NCBI GenBank assembly: GCA_964447525.1
Contig: CAYUSU010000019.1
Location: 1 to 25,000, forward strand
Length of the DNA stretch: 25,000 bases
Reading direction: 5' to 3'
Source of the DNA: JAFGDH01 sp964447525
GTDB lineage: Archaea; Aenigmatarchaeota; Aenigmatarchaeia; QMZP01; QMZT01
Both the position numbers and the translations under genes were made by a program. Shown one piece after another: positions 13,923 through 21,872 of the stretch (position 1 is the stretch's first letter; each line of letters opens with the position of its first letter). Under the pieces are notes generated by a model, which worked only from the letters and a program-made list of their open reading frames with translations, searched no databases and was not told where the DNA came from.

Positions 13923-14215
13923 AACCTGAACATGTGTTTTCTCAGATCAATTTTTCCATTATTAATCCCGATTCCCTCCTCTAAGAGAAGCTTTATTTTA
14001 TCGTTGACTTTCATTTTACCGTAGTATCCACCAATCCTTCCATCAGAACAAACTACCCTGTGGCACGGTATCGTTATCGGATTCTCGTTTCTCTTCAATA
14101 CTTGGCCTATTGAACGATATCCTCTGGTCCCCAATACTTTCCCTATTTCCTTGTATGTTGTCACCTTCCCTTTTGGAATCCTCCTAACGAGCGAAAGAAC
14201 GTCATCTTTGAGCAT
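13919..14215 (-). CDS. ogt: Methylated-DNA--protein-cysteine methyltransferase (O6-alkylguanine repair), minimal form
   Basis: 98 aa. It transfers the alkyl group of O6-alkylguanine to its own cysteine in a suicidal reaction. IPKGKVTTYKEIGKVLG and YRSIGQVLKRNENP give the DNA-binding helix-turn-helix with its arginine finger. The active site is P50-C51-H52-R53-V-V, followed by GRIGGYYG. The N-terminal RNase H-like domain of larger Ogt/MGMT proteins is absent, so it is the short alkyltransferase-like form. Because the cysteine is present, it should be a true methyltransferase rather than an ATL protein. It is divergent from the zinc-ribbon gene at 14252. Confidence 0.92.
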   Translation of the reverse strand: MLKDDVLSLVRRIPKGKVTTYKEIGKVLGTRGYRSIGQVLKRNENPITIPCHRVVCSDGRIGGYYGKMKVNDKIKLLLEEGIGINNGKIDLRKHMFRF

Positions 14216-14251
14216 ATTTTTACTTAAAAATCCCTGATTTAAATTTTAAAC

Positions 14252-14650
14252 ATGGTCGCGAAAAAGAAAACCGGACTCAAACACCCGAAAGACGACGTTG
14301 TAATATTCATTCTTAAAAAGGTTCTCAAAAAGCATAGCGGGGTATCCTCGCAGAAAATGCTGAGGGATCTGGTAATAGAAGATCTGAAAAAGGTAGAACC
14401 AAGATATTCTATATCCGGCGAGAGAATACGAAGGATCTGCGTTAAAACACCTGGGATTTACATAAATATCCACACGAAGAAGGGTAAGATCAGGAAGAAA
14501 TGCCCTTCATGCGGACACTCGCTGAAGAAATCGTTCACCAAGAACCTTAAAGGAAGGAATTTTCTGATCAGGGCAACGTGCCAGAAATGCGGATATAAAT
14601 CATCCGCTGGAAGGTGGATGCCCAGCAAATACGAATTCAGAATAAAGTAA
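14252..14650 (+). CDS. Zinc-ribbon protein with a helical N-terminal domain
   Basis: 132 aa. Residues 10-75 look like a small helical or winged-helix domain (DDVVIFILKKVLKKHSGVSSQKMLRDLV, then SGERIRRICVKTPGIYINIH). A basic linker leads to a zinc ribbon with C84/C87 and C110/C113. This combination suggests a nucleic-acid-binding or transcription-related protein; I do not recognise a named family. TACTTAAAAATC (14221-14232) is a TATA-like box about 25 nt before the ATG, and there is no Shine-Dalgarno, so the mRNA is probably leaderless. Confidence 0.7.
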   Translation: MVAKKKTGLKHPKDDVVIFILKKVLKKHSGVSSQKMLRDLVIEDLKKVEPRYSISGERIRRICVKTPGIYINIHTKKGKIRKKCPSCGHSLKKSFTKNLKGRNFLIRATCQKCGYKSSAGRWMPSKYEFRIK

Positions 14651-14651
14651 A

Positions 14652-14679
14652 GACAACTTGCGTAATAATTTTAGTTGTC
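14652..14679. terminator. Inverted repeat between convergent genes
   Basis: GACAACT (14652-14658) pairs with AGTTGTC (14673-14679) across an AT-rich loop. It lies between the convergent genes ending at 14650 and 14703, so it may terminate both. Confidence 0.35.
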
Positions 14680-14702
14680 GTGCACATATCTCTGATTGTA
14701 GT

Positions 14703-15332
14703 TTATTTCTCGATATAATGGAGAATCCCACCGATCACTCCGATAGCGGGTCCTATGTACAATCCGCCGAAAAAGAATCCGACAACAGAGAGCAATGCTG
14801 TAAGCAGTCCTTTCATTCCGGTTTTATTTTCGATCACGTGTTCCGCCTTCCCGATCACCCTCCTGTGCAGACCGGGGTTATTGCCTGTGTGCGGCTTTAT
14901 TTTATGTATGTTCACTGCAATGATCACTATTCCGAATACTATTCCCAGTCCGCCGAAAAGCATGTTTGGGAATCCCTGATTAGAAAATAGGTAGAATGCC
15001 ATCCATAACTGGGTAAAGAAATCCATGGTCAGTTCCCTGAAGAACATTGTATAGATCCCGTTTATTAAAATCAGGACACCCCCTATCATCGAAAGAAGAA
15101 GACCGTATGTATAATTGCTGCCGGATTTTTCCCCGTTTTTTTGTGTTTCTAACTGCGTTTGCTTTCCTTTCAATTCCTGTTGGTTGGAAAGGATCTCTTC
15201 GACAGCCTTCATCGCGCCGTCCACTTCGTTTCCAAGCCATCCGGCCTGGACGAGAACGTCCCTTATCTTTCTGGCATCCTGGCCGTTCTCCACCTGGGAT
15301 TTTATGTAATCAAACAGCTCTTTATTGACCAT
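14703..15332 (-). CDS. Small integral membrane protein, last gene of the isoprenoid cluster
   Basis: 209 aa. Residues 1-45 form a soluble helical domain of the kind ELFDYIKSQVENGQ-RKIRDVLVQAGW, a short motif often seen at the N-terminus of membrane proteins of small-genome archaea and candidate-phylum bacteria. A polar linker (50-72) follows. Membrane segments are predicted at about 76-97, 105-118 (weak), 123-142 and 174-205; the last is Gly-rich and could cross twice. The C-terminal part resembles DUF4064-type proteins. It starts 19 nt after the isomerase gene, so it is probably co-transcribed. No function can be assigned. Confidence 0.75.
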   Translation of the reverse strand: MVNKELFDYIKSQVENGQDARKIRDVLVQAGWLGNEVDGAMKAVEEILSNQQELKGKQTQLETQKNGEKSGSNYTYGLLLSMIGGVLILINGIYTMFFRELTMDFFTQLWMAFYLFSNQGFPNMLFGGLGIVFGIVIIAVNIHKIKPHTGNNPGLHRRVIGKAEHVIENKTGMKGLLTALLSVVGFFFGGLYIGPAIGVIGGILHYIEK

Positions 15333-15351
15333 GTTTCATAATTGTATGGGC

Positions 15352-16365
15352 TTACTTATATTTTTCGATAATCTTCGTTCTTCTCAGCTGGTCAAGATTC
15401 TTCGCCCCGACAAGCAGCATTGTGGTCTTGAGTTCAAAAATAATCTGTTCCATCCTTTCCTTTACCGCTTCCCAGCTCTTCGTCGCCGGTTTCAGTACAG
15501 GCAACGCGAAACCTGCGACTGTAGCTCCTAACGCAATCGCCTTCGCCACGTCGACGCCGTTCCTTATTCCCCCGCTGGCCATAACAGGTATCCGAACCTT
15601 CGAAACCGTATCCTTCAGCGCTTCTGCCGTGGGAATGCCCCATTCCAGGAACGAGTTCATATTCCTTTCGCTTCTGTAACTGTCGACCTTTATCCACGAG
15701 GTCCCGCCGGCACCGGAAACATCTATCGCCTTCACTCCGACCAAAGCCAGTTGCTTTGCCACGTCCCCGGAAATGCCGTTTCCAACTTCCTTCACCAGAA
15801 CAGGGAACTTCACCGATACGACGAGTTCCTTTATCTTCTTCAAAACGCCGGACCAGGCATAGTCACCTTCGTCCTGTGCCATTTCCTGCGCCGGATTCAA
15901 ATGGACAGCCAGACCGTCCGCTCCTATGTTCTTAACCATTAACTTGATCTTTTCTATGTCATATTCGAACAACTGCATGGCCCCGATGTTCCCCAGAATC
16001 AATGCATTCGGAGCGACGTGACGCACTTCGTACGTTTTGATCAGGGCGGGCTTCTCCAGCATGGCTCTCTGCGACCCCACACCAAACCCGATTCCCAGCG
16101 CCTCGCAAGCCAGCGCGATGTTCCTGTTGATCTTCTGCGCCTGCTCGGTCCCGCCGGTGATTCCTGTAATAAACAGAGGATAACCCAGTCTCTTTCCGAG
16201 AAACTTGGTAGAACAATCTATAGCCTGGAAATCAACCTCCGGCAAAGCCTTATGAACAAACTCGTACCTTTCAAATCCGTTCCCCTTCCAGTATTCGACG
16301 TCCTCTTCAAGGCATATCCGTATATGATCATCCTTCCTGGATTTAGTCGTCTTCTGAGCAGACAT
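15352..16365 (-). CDS. fni: Isopentenyl-diphosphate delta-isomerase, type 2 (FMN-dependent)
   Basis: 337 aa, typical for IDI-2. It interconverts IPP and DMAPP using reduced FMN. Family blocks in order: SRKDDHIRICLEE at the N-terminus, PLFITGITGGTEQAQKIN, GFGVGSQRAML, LGNIGA, VHLNPAQEMAQDEGD with the catalytic region, VLVKEVGNGIS, DVSGAGGTSW, ASGGIRNGVDVAKAIALGA for phosphate binding, and a C-terminal helix. It acts directly downstream of isopentenyl phosphate kinase in the pathway and in the operon. A TATA-like TTTTTATATAATCC (complement of 16381-16394) in the 35-nt gap suggests an additional promoter of its own. Confidence 0.95.
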   Translation of the reverse strand: MSAQKTTKSRKDDHIRICLEEDVEYWKGNGFERYEFVHKALPEVDFQAIDCSTKFLGKRLGYPLFITGITGGTEQAQKINRNIALACEALGIGFGVGSQRAMLEKPALIKTYEVRHVAPNALILGNIGAMQLFEYDIEKIKLMVKNIGADGLAVHLNPAQEMAQDEGDYAWSGVLKKIKELVVSVKFPVLVKEVGNGISGDVAKQLALVGVKAIDVSGAGGTSWIKVDSYRSERNMNSFLEWGIPTAEALKDTVSKVRIPVMASGGIRNGVDVAKAIALGATVAGFALPVLKPATKSWEAVKERMEQIIFELKTTMLLVGAKNLDQLRRTKIIEKYK

Positions 16366-16400
16366 AATTAGTATTGAAGGGGATTATATAAAAATAAATT

Positions 16401-17201
16401 TTATGCTTTAATCAGCGTTCCCTTGACTTTCTTTCCCTTCAGCGCTTTCTCCACGTTTCCGGCCTTGTTGGCGTTAATGAACTGAGAACTAATCCCCATC
16501 TTTGCGAGCTTGATCATCTCGCTGACCTTTAGCATCATTCCTCCGGTCACATCGGTGGAACTTGATCCGGTCAGGCCTTTTTTGATCTTTTTCCAGTCGT
16601 TCAGCGTTATCTCAGCGATAAGCTTCGCTTTCTTGCTCCTTTTCGGATTGGCTGTATATATACCGTCCACGTCGGTCGCATGGATTATCTTATCCGGCCG
16701 AAGCTCTTTCCCGATCCAAGACATGATCATATCCCCCGAAAGGATGGAGCACTTTTGTTTTGTATCGACCGCAGGTACTCCGTAAAGGACCGGAATCATC
16801 CCTATCTTAAGTAGTTCCTTTACACTGTCAAGACACATGTGCTTCAAACGAATGTTATGCATGACTGCGGTGGAAGATGCGAGAATGGGGATGGCCGGTA
16901 TCTTGTGATTCTGCAGCGATTCAGTGATCACTGCATTGAACTTGTTCTGTGCGGTCTGGGTCTGGGCGAAATCAACCAGCTGTTTCGAATTGCGGATCCC
17001 CTTGTGTATCTTGTTTTTGTGAACCATGTGATGACCGAATGATCCGGCTCCGTGTATGAGAATGAGCCTCATTCGCTTTGAGTCATAACCTTTTCTTATT
17101 TCCTTGGAAATCCGATTTATGGCCTTTTTATTCTCCGTGAACGCTTTTTTCTTATCGGTCAGGACAGATCCCCCGACCTTGAGCAAAACGAGATCCTTCA
17201 T
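16401..17201 (-). CDS. ipk: Isopentenyl phosphate kinase
   Basis: 266 aa, amino acid kinase fold. It phosphorylates isopentenyl phosphate to IPP with ATP, the last phosphorylation of the archaeal mevalonate route. LLKVGGSVLTDK carries the phosphate-binding Lys (K8). LILIHGAGSFGHH (46-58) contains His57, equivalent to the histidine that separates IPK from other members of the fold. ATDVDGIYTANPKRSKKAKL and the TDVTGGMMLKV glycine loop bind the nucleotide. It follows the UbiX-like gene after a 43-nt gap without a clear Shine-Dalgarno. Confidence 0.95.
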   Translation of the reverse strand: MKDLVLLKVGGSVLTDKKKAFTENKKAINRISKEIRKGYDSKRMRLILIHGAGSFGHHMVHKNKIHKGIRNSKQLVDFAQTQTAQNKFNAVITESLQNHKIPAIPILASSTAVMHNIRLKHMCLDSVKELLKIGMIPVLYGVPAVDTKQKCSILSGDMIMSWIGKELRPDKIIHATDVDGIYTANPKRSKKAKLIAEITLNDWKKIKKGLTGSSSTDVTGGMMLKVSEMIKLAKMGISSQFINANKAGNVEKALKGKKVKGTLIKA

Positions 17202-17244
17202 AGTAAATCATTGAAAAAAGAGGTTAATAAATTACTTGAAGAAA

Positions 17245-17799
17245 TCATTCCCACCTTTTGTAGAGGTCATTCTCTATTCCCAGCGTATCCAGTATCTTCC
17301 CGACAACATGATTCTCCATCTCTTCCAGAGACTCCGGCTTGGAATATAATGAAATGACCGGAGGAAGAATGATCCCTCCCGCTCTCGTGACTTTTTCCAT
17401 ATTTTCAATATGTATCAAACTCAGCGGCGTTTCGCGGGTGACGAGAACGAGCTTTCTCCGTTCCTTCATCATGACATCCGCCGTCCTCAAAAGCAGGTTC
17501 TCCGAATATCCGCCAGCGACGCCGGCCAGCGTTTTCATCGAGCAAGGGACGATCACCATGCCTTCCGTATGGAAAGATCCGGAAGCAATGGAAGCGAACA
17601 AATCCGAGTTGTTATGAACCTTTGTCGCCAGCTTCTTTACGTCCTCTATCTTATGGTCAGTTTCGTGCTCTATTATTTTCTCCGCGATTTCTGTGATAAT
17701 AAGGTGGGTTTCCCATCCCTTCTTCTTCAGGAATTCCAGCAGTTTTATGCCTAGGATGACGCCGGAACTACCGGAAATCCCTACTACGATTTTAGGCAT
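17245..17799 (-). CDS. ubiX: UbiX-like flavin prenyltransferase
   Basis: 184 aa, normal for UbiX/Pad1. It makes prenylated FMN from FMN and dimethylallyl phosphate, the cofactor of UbiD-type decarboxylases. It begins MPKIVVGISGSSG (flavin phosphate loop). VIVPCSMKTLAGVAGGYSENLL and RRKLVLVTRETPLSLIHIENM hold the conserved Cys-Ser and the arginine/glutamate site. Its position next to ubiD-like and acnX genes indicates that it serves the anhydromevalonate phosphate decarboxylase. Its start overlaps the end of the AcnX small subunit gene by 8 nt, and GGTGAAGTG lies just upstream. Confidence 0.93.
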   Translation of the reverse strand: MPKIVVGISGSSGVILGIKLLEFLKKKGWETHLIITEIAEKIIEHETDHKIEDVKKLATKVHNNSDLFASIASGSFHTEGMVIVPCSMKTLAGVAGGYSENLLLRTADVMMKERRKLVLVTRETPLSLIHIENMEKVTRAGGIILPPVISLYSKPESLEEMENHVVGKILDTLGIENDLYKRWE

Positions 17800-18175
17800 G
17801 GTTCACTTCACCGTTGTCCGCATCCACTATCAGCTTGTCACCGGTCTTGATCTCGTCTATCTCGATCTGATCAACACATGGTATTCCGGCCAGTATGACC
17901 CCTGTAGCGACGATGGTCTCGGTTTCCTTGTTCACGATTGCCCTTGGAGCTACACCATTCTTCTTCAGCCCGTAAATGACGTATGATCCTACAGTCGAAC
18001 CCTTACCGTTTGGGAAAACCAATATCTTTCCCTTTACGTTCTGGCCTTCGAGAGGATGATCCTTCTCGATCACCGTTCCGGTTTTCGCGTCTATCCCTCC
18101 GTAGAATCCTATTGGTTCCTTCGAAACAATCGCTTCCCCTTCAGCCTTTCCGGGTGATATCATTCTTCCTTTCAT
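17792..18175 (-). CDS. Phosphomevalonate dehydratase (AcnX-type) small subunit
   Basis: 127 aa from ATG 18175. Small swivelling domain of the aconitase X family (formerly DUF126). With the large subunit it dehydrates mevalonate 5-phosphate to trans-anhydromevalonate 5-phosphate. Signatures: MISPGKAEGEAIVS, GFYGGIDAKTG, LEGQNVKGKILVFPNGKGSTVGSYVIYGL and GIPCVDQ. The ATG at 18175 overlaps the large-subunit stop as ATGA and has GAGGAG at a good distance. The frame stays open to an ATG at 18184, three codons upstream. Separate small and large genes, in the order large then small, are usual in archaea. Confidence 0.92.
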   Translation of the reverse strand: MKGRMISPGKAEGEAIVSKEPIGFYGGIDAKTGTVIEKDHPLEGQNVKGKILVFPNGKGSTVGSYVIYGLKKNGVAPRAIVNKETETIVATGVILAGIPCVDQIEIDEIKTGDKLIVDADNGEVNHA

Positions 18176-19359
18176 ACCAAACACTCCTCAACAAGTTTTT
18201 CGACGTCCTTGAAAATTACTTCCTGCTTGCAGAAACTAGGTAAATAATTTGCCGCCTTTCCTGAATTCACTCCTGTCTTTTTGTATCCCATTCTTTCGAT
18301 AGGTGATACGACCATGCACGTGTCAGCAACAATCTTCCCACCAGCTTTCTCTATCTTTTTTGTGTATCCAAGGTTGTCGGCAAGCTGTTTCATCGTGCGG
18401 GAAGTGCATATCCATAACGGCTTCCCCAGTCTTTTCCCTTCGACCAATGAAGTAACTTGAGCTATCTCGCGTATGGATGCATGCGGGCATCCTAATATTG
18501 CGATGTCCGGTTTCTGTCCGGTATTTAAAGTATCGTAGGTTTCCTTCTTTTCCTTATCCCCGAAATCAAACGTTTCCAGTCCGCCGACCTCCTGCGCGTC
18601 CGCTTCCGGTGTCAGCTCATCCACGTAATACAGCGCCACCGCACCGGATGCGGCCATAGCCGCTCCTAAAAACTTAAGTTCGTCGGTATTAGCGTTAGGA
18701 ATACCCTTGAAGAACGGTATCCCGTTTTTCGCCTGTTTCCCTGCCCAGTAACCCAGCGCTCCGAAGTCGGAACTGGTTTTCAGTTCGGTGTTAACATTAA
18801 TCCTTAGAGTGGCCTTTCTGTTCTCGTTAAGGTGAAGCCCGTAATTCGGCGTCACTCCGAGTAGTGCGGCAGCAAGAGCGGATGGTCCGCCTTCCCTGTT
18901 GGTCCTCGCCCCGATCACAGAATTCGCGAAAGAAACAGCCGAAGACTCCGCCCACGCGATGTGCTCCCGGAACCTCGGAAGGTTACCTGCAAGGTAAGGA
19001 GTACAAGTTGCTGTCGTGTTGATCCCCATCGCACCGAATGCGTTCATGATCCTTATCTGTTTCTCGGCGAAATCCTGCGGAAATCCTATCTCCTTCCAGT
19101 CCTTCATGTCCATCCCGGCAGGATTCAGGTACGTAAGTACTCGCACCTTCCCGCCATTGGAAGCGATATCCTCCAGAAACTCCAGCCCCGGATCACCAAC
19201 AGACTTATATGATACGCCGGCCACCTGTACGCTCCCTACAGGTATCATTTTATCAGCGTTGTAAATCTCTCCCAACCGAACGAGCAATCTCATCTGCCTT
19301 TCCAGGACTTCTCCCTGATCACCGTTCAGAATACCTTCTTCTTGTTTAGTGAGTTCCAT
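18172..19359 (-). CDS. Phosphomevalonate dehydratase (AcnX-type) large subunit
   Basis: 395 aa from ATG 19359. Catalytic subunit of the aconitase X family (formerly DUF521). Recognised from VGSVQVAGVSYKSVGDPGLEFL, TTATCTPYLAGN (C119, a likely iron-sulfur ligand), HIAWAESSAVSFANSVIGARTNREGGP, GLHLNENRKAT and DIAILGCPHASIREIAQ. C-terminal cysteines near GCPH and ICTSRT are further cluster candidates. The start is chosen because GGAGGGA lies 5 nt before it and because the upstream extension to 19383 would overlap ubiD. Only 1 nt separates it from the ubiD stop. Archaeal context argues for mevalonate phosphate rather than hydroxyproline as substrate. Confidence 0.93.
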   Translation of the reverse strand: MELTKQEEGILNGDQGEVLERQMRLLVRLGEIYNADKMIPVGSVQVAGVSYKSVGDPGLEFLEDIASNGGKVRVLTYLNPAGMDMKDWKEIGFPQDFAEKQIRIMNAFGAMGINTTATCTPYLAGNLPRFREHIAWAESSAVSFANSVIGARTNREGGPSALAAALLGVTPNYGLHLNENRKATLRINVNTELKTSSDFGALGYWAGKQAKNGIPFFKGIPNANTDELKFLGAAMAASGAVALYYVDELTPEADAQEVGGLETFDFGDKEKKETYDTLNTGQKPDIAILGCPHASIREIAQVTSLVEGKRLGKPLWICTSRTMKQLADNLGYTKKIEKAGGKIVADTCMVVSPIERMGYKKTGVNSGKAANYLPSFCKQEVIFKDVEKLVEECLV

Positions 19360-19360
19360 C

Positions 19361-20641
19361 TTATCCCTCCAAATAATCCTCAATATTGAGATCCATAGGC
19401 AGCCCCGGTTTTTTGAAGTCCTTCGGATCCTTACCTTCAGGAATTGTCAGATCAAATCCCATCTTGCAAGTTTCTTTGGTTTCGATGTTTGAACTCGGGT
19501 CAAGGGAAGATCCCTTTTCTCCCGGTCTCATGACAATATCCTTGTCTCCCTGGAAACGGGTTGCCATTGCCCATTCGATTTCGTTCGGGTTGTTTATGTC
19601 GACGTCATCGTCCACGATGAAAACGTGTTTCATTGACTTGTGTCCTTTGAAGGCGGCTTCTATCGCCTTCTTACCATCGTCAGGGTTCTTCTTCCTTATG
19701 CTCACCGCCCCGTGCAGCCATGAGCATCCTCCGGGCGTTATCAGTACGTCCTTGCAATCACATACCTTGGATACTTCCTGATATATTGTAGGTTCCCTCG
19801 GCATACCCATCAGAACTTTATGTTCCAGACCTCCCGGAAGGAGCGCGTGGAACATCGAATCCTTTCTTCGGAATATTTTCTTTATCTTGAATACTCTCTG
19901 TTCTCTTATTATGTCAGGGGTTTCGGTAAGATCAAGGAAAGGTCCTTCATTTGCCATTCTTCCCGTGAATTCTGCTATCAGAACTATTTCTGTCTCAGGA
20001 ACCTTGTGACCGGCCAATTCGATCAATTTTGTTTCTCCTAACGCGTTGGCTATGTCCAGTTCGCTTTTATCCACTTTCGTCGATATCGAAGATGCAAGCA
20101 TCACCGGAATCGTGTTACCGATACATATCGCAAACTCCTTCAACCCCCTCTCCAAATAAGTGTTAAAATCCCTTTCCAATATCCTCATCACAACTTCATC
20201 TTTCCCCAGAACCATTGTCCTTTGGTATGAGGCGTTTTGCCCGTATTCCGGGTCATTCGCAATTACGATCGAAGACGCGATATAAGGTCCCCCGTCGAAT
20301 GGATAATATGTCAGTATCGGAATCTTCGAAAGATCGGGTTCCATTTCCTCGTATTCCCCGGTATCCATCATTTCCGGCGGCTTCGGATTTTCAATACCTT
20401 CGATGAATTTTTTCAGAAGATTATCTTTGGTCGTTTCCATTCCAAAAGCAACCAGTTCCTTGGTCGAGCAGACATTCGCCACAATCGGCATTTCAAACCC
20501 TTTGACGTTCTCAAACAGCAACGGTTTGCCGTCCAGCTTTTTCATGATAGTTGCCACTTCATATTTAACATCAACAGGCTTCTTGATGCGTACAAGAAGT
20601 CCCTTCTGATCTAAAAGATCAACAAATTCCCTAAGATTCAT
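19361..20641 (-). CDS. UbiD-family decarboxylase, predicted trans-anhydromevalonate 5-phosphate decarboxylase
   Basis: 426 aa. UbiD enzymes use prenyl-FMN to decarboxylate alpha,beta-unsaturated acids; in the archaeal mevalonate route the product is isopentenyl phosphate. Residues in line with the family's active-site triad are R141 in SYQRTMVLG, and E232 and D237 in NEGPFLDLTE. ITPGGCSWLHGAVSIRK and FIVDDDVDINN are also family blocks. Function is assigned mainly from its position between mevalonate kinase and AcnX, with UbiX and IPK downstream; by sequence alone another aromatic or acrylic acid decarboxylase would be possible. Shine-Dalgarno GAGGTGAT lies 3 nt before the ATG. Confidence 0.9.
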   Translation of the reverse strand: MNLREFVDLLDQKGLLVRIKKPVDVKYEVATIMKKLDGKPLLFENVKGFEMPIVANVCSTKELVAFGMETTKDNLLKKFIEGIENPKPPEMMDTGEYEEMEPDLSKIPILTYYPFDGGPYIASSIVIANDPEYGQNASYQRTMVLGKDEVVMRILERDFNTYLERGLKEFAICIGNTIPVMLASSISTKVDKSELDIANALGETKLIELAGHKVPETEIVLIAEFTGRMANEGPFLDLTETPDIIREQRVFKIKKIFRRKDSMFHALLPGGLEHKVLMGMPREPTIYQEVSKVCDCKDVLITPGGCSWLHGAVSIRKKNPDDGKKAIEAAFKGHKSMKHVFIVDDDVDINNPNEIEWAMATRFQGDKDIVMRPGEKGSSLDPSSNIETKETCKMGFDLTIPEGKDPKDFKKPGLPMDLNIEDYLEG

Positions 20642-20711
20642 CAGATCACCTCAACACTATAAAATATATTAATTATACAATAGAGATTTGACTTTTAAAA
20701 GTAATGCAAAT

Positions 20712-20798
20712 TTATCGATGATGAACGAAATTGCTGTTCAGCTCTCCCACATTAAACCCCAGTTCCTTCATGTGCATGAGGGCTTCGAATTTTCTCAT
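20712..20798 (-). CDS. Possible 28-aa peptide or gene remnant between mvk and ubiD
   Basis: ATG to TAA encodes MRKFEALMHMKELGFNVGEL and eight more residues. The start lies 5 nt beyond the mvk stop. The text resembles the N-terminus of PEP-synthase or ATP-grasp-like proteins (a KFEAL..MKELGFNVP-type start), so it may be a remnant. It has no clear ribosome site. The rest of the 161-nt gap between mvk and ubiD is AT-rich (20650-20720) and may hold a ubiD promoter. Confidence 0.25.
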   Translation of the reverse strand: MRKFEALMHMKELGFNVGELNSNFVHHR

Positions 20799-20802
20799 GA
20801 AT

Positions 20803-21741
20803 TCATACCCCTATTCTCGTCTTTAATGTCATGAACCCTTCTTTTTCGATAGCTTCAGCCACTCTGTTCTGGAGATCTTTTCCGGGCGTAAGGGCGACCA
20901 CGTTTCCCCCGCGACCGGTTCCGGTCAGTTTCGCTCCAAACGCTCCGTTCTCCTTTGCGGTTTTTACTATTTTATCTATTTCATCGCAGGATATGGTGGA
21001 CTGCTTTAGGATAGCCTGATTCTCGTCCATCAGTTCCCCGAGCTTTTGGAGATCATGATCTTCCAGTGCCTTCTTCCCTTCTTCGAAAATCTTCCCGTAC
21101 ATTTTGAAAATTCTTTCATACTTCTCGGGATCGGATTCCTTCGCTTTCCTCAGGTCCCCGACGACCTCTTTCGTACTTTGAGTTATTCCGGTGTTTGCGA
21201 TCACTATCTCGATCGGTTCTTTGACAGTGATCTTCTCTATGAAATTCGGGCCGCCTTCCATGTTCTTCCGGAAGATCAGCAATCCCCCGTATGTCGCGCA
21301 TGTATTGTCTATTCCTGAAGGTGTTCCTGCGGACGCCTTCTCGCCTTCGTATGAGACTTCATTTATCTTCTCTTCGTCCAATCCAAGATCGAAGTATTCC
21401 GAAAATGCGCGGGCGATTGCGGTGGACATCGCGGATGATGATCCGTTCCCGCTGGTGCAAACCAGATTCCCTTCGAGAATTATCTTGATCGGATTGTTTT
21501 CCAGATCAATGTTAAGGAATTTGATCATTAATTCGATTGCCTTGTATATTTCTTCCCTCTTTTTTTCCTTGTACCCCGGGGTTTCCGGACGGTTGTCTAC
21601 CAAAGTGAAACCGCTGCCTTCTGCCTTCTCTATCTTTGCGGTAGCGTAATGCTCCATTGCTCCTGCAATACCTGAAAGTCCGTAAACGACATAATGCTCG
21701 CCAAATAGGATTACCTTACCATATCCGATGTTTTCAGCCAT
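20803..21741 (-). CDS. mvk: Mevalonate kinase
   Basis: 312 aa, GHMP kinase family. It phosphorylates mevalonate to mevalonate 5-phosphate. Motif 1 is GYGKVILFGEHYVVYG (K9 and the following helix). Motif 2, the ATP phosphate loop, is CTSGNGSSSAMSTAIARA (95-112), with Asn at a position where a small or hydrophobic residue is usual. GTPSGIDNTCATYGG (139-153) carries the catalytic D145. Motif 3 is FGAKLTGTGRGGN near the C-terminus. It is the first gene of the isoprenoid cluster. The ATG has GGTGAT 3 nt upstream, and a TATA-like element lies at about 21775-21784 on the complement. Confidence 0.95.
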   Translation of the reverse strand: MAENIGYGKVILFGEHYVVYGLSGIAGAMEHYATAKIEKAEGSGFTLVDNRPETPGYKEKKREEIYKAIELMIKFLNIDLENNPIKIILEGNLVCTSGNGSSSAMSTAIARAFSEYFDLGLDEEKINEVSYEGEKASAGTPSGIDNTCATYGGLLIFRKNMEGGPNFIEKITVKEPIEIVIANTGITQSTKEVVGDLRKAKESDPEKYERIFKMYGKIFEEGKKALEDHDLQKLGELMDENQAILKQSTISCDEIDKIVKTAKENGAFGAKLTGTGRGGNVVALTPGKDLQNRVAEAIEKEGFMTLKTRIGV

Positions 21742-21774
21742 AAGATCACCACCTTAAAATAATTCATCTTGAAA

Positions 21775-21866
21775 TATTAAAATTTTCATCAAAAACCGCT
21801 AAAAATAACCTTTAAATACCCTAAAATCATATATTAAACACTGATAAGTAGTTACATTAAGGTGAT
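21775..21866. promoter_or_regulatory. Divergent promoter region between mvk and the HAD-like gene
   Basis: Leftward, a TATA-like TTTTAATATTTC (complement of about 21774-21785) serves mvk. Rightward, CCTTTAAATACC (21809-21820) is a strong TATA box for the HAD-like gene, with AAGGTGAT (21859-21866) as its Shine-Dalgarno. The two promoters are separated by about 25 nt, so one regulator could act on both. Confidence 0.55.
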
Positions 21867-21872
21867 TTCCAA

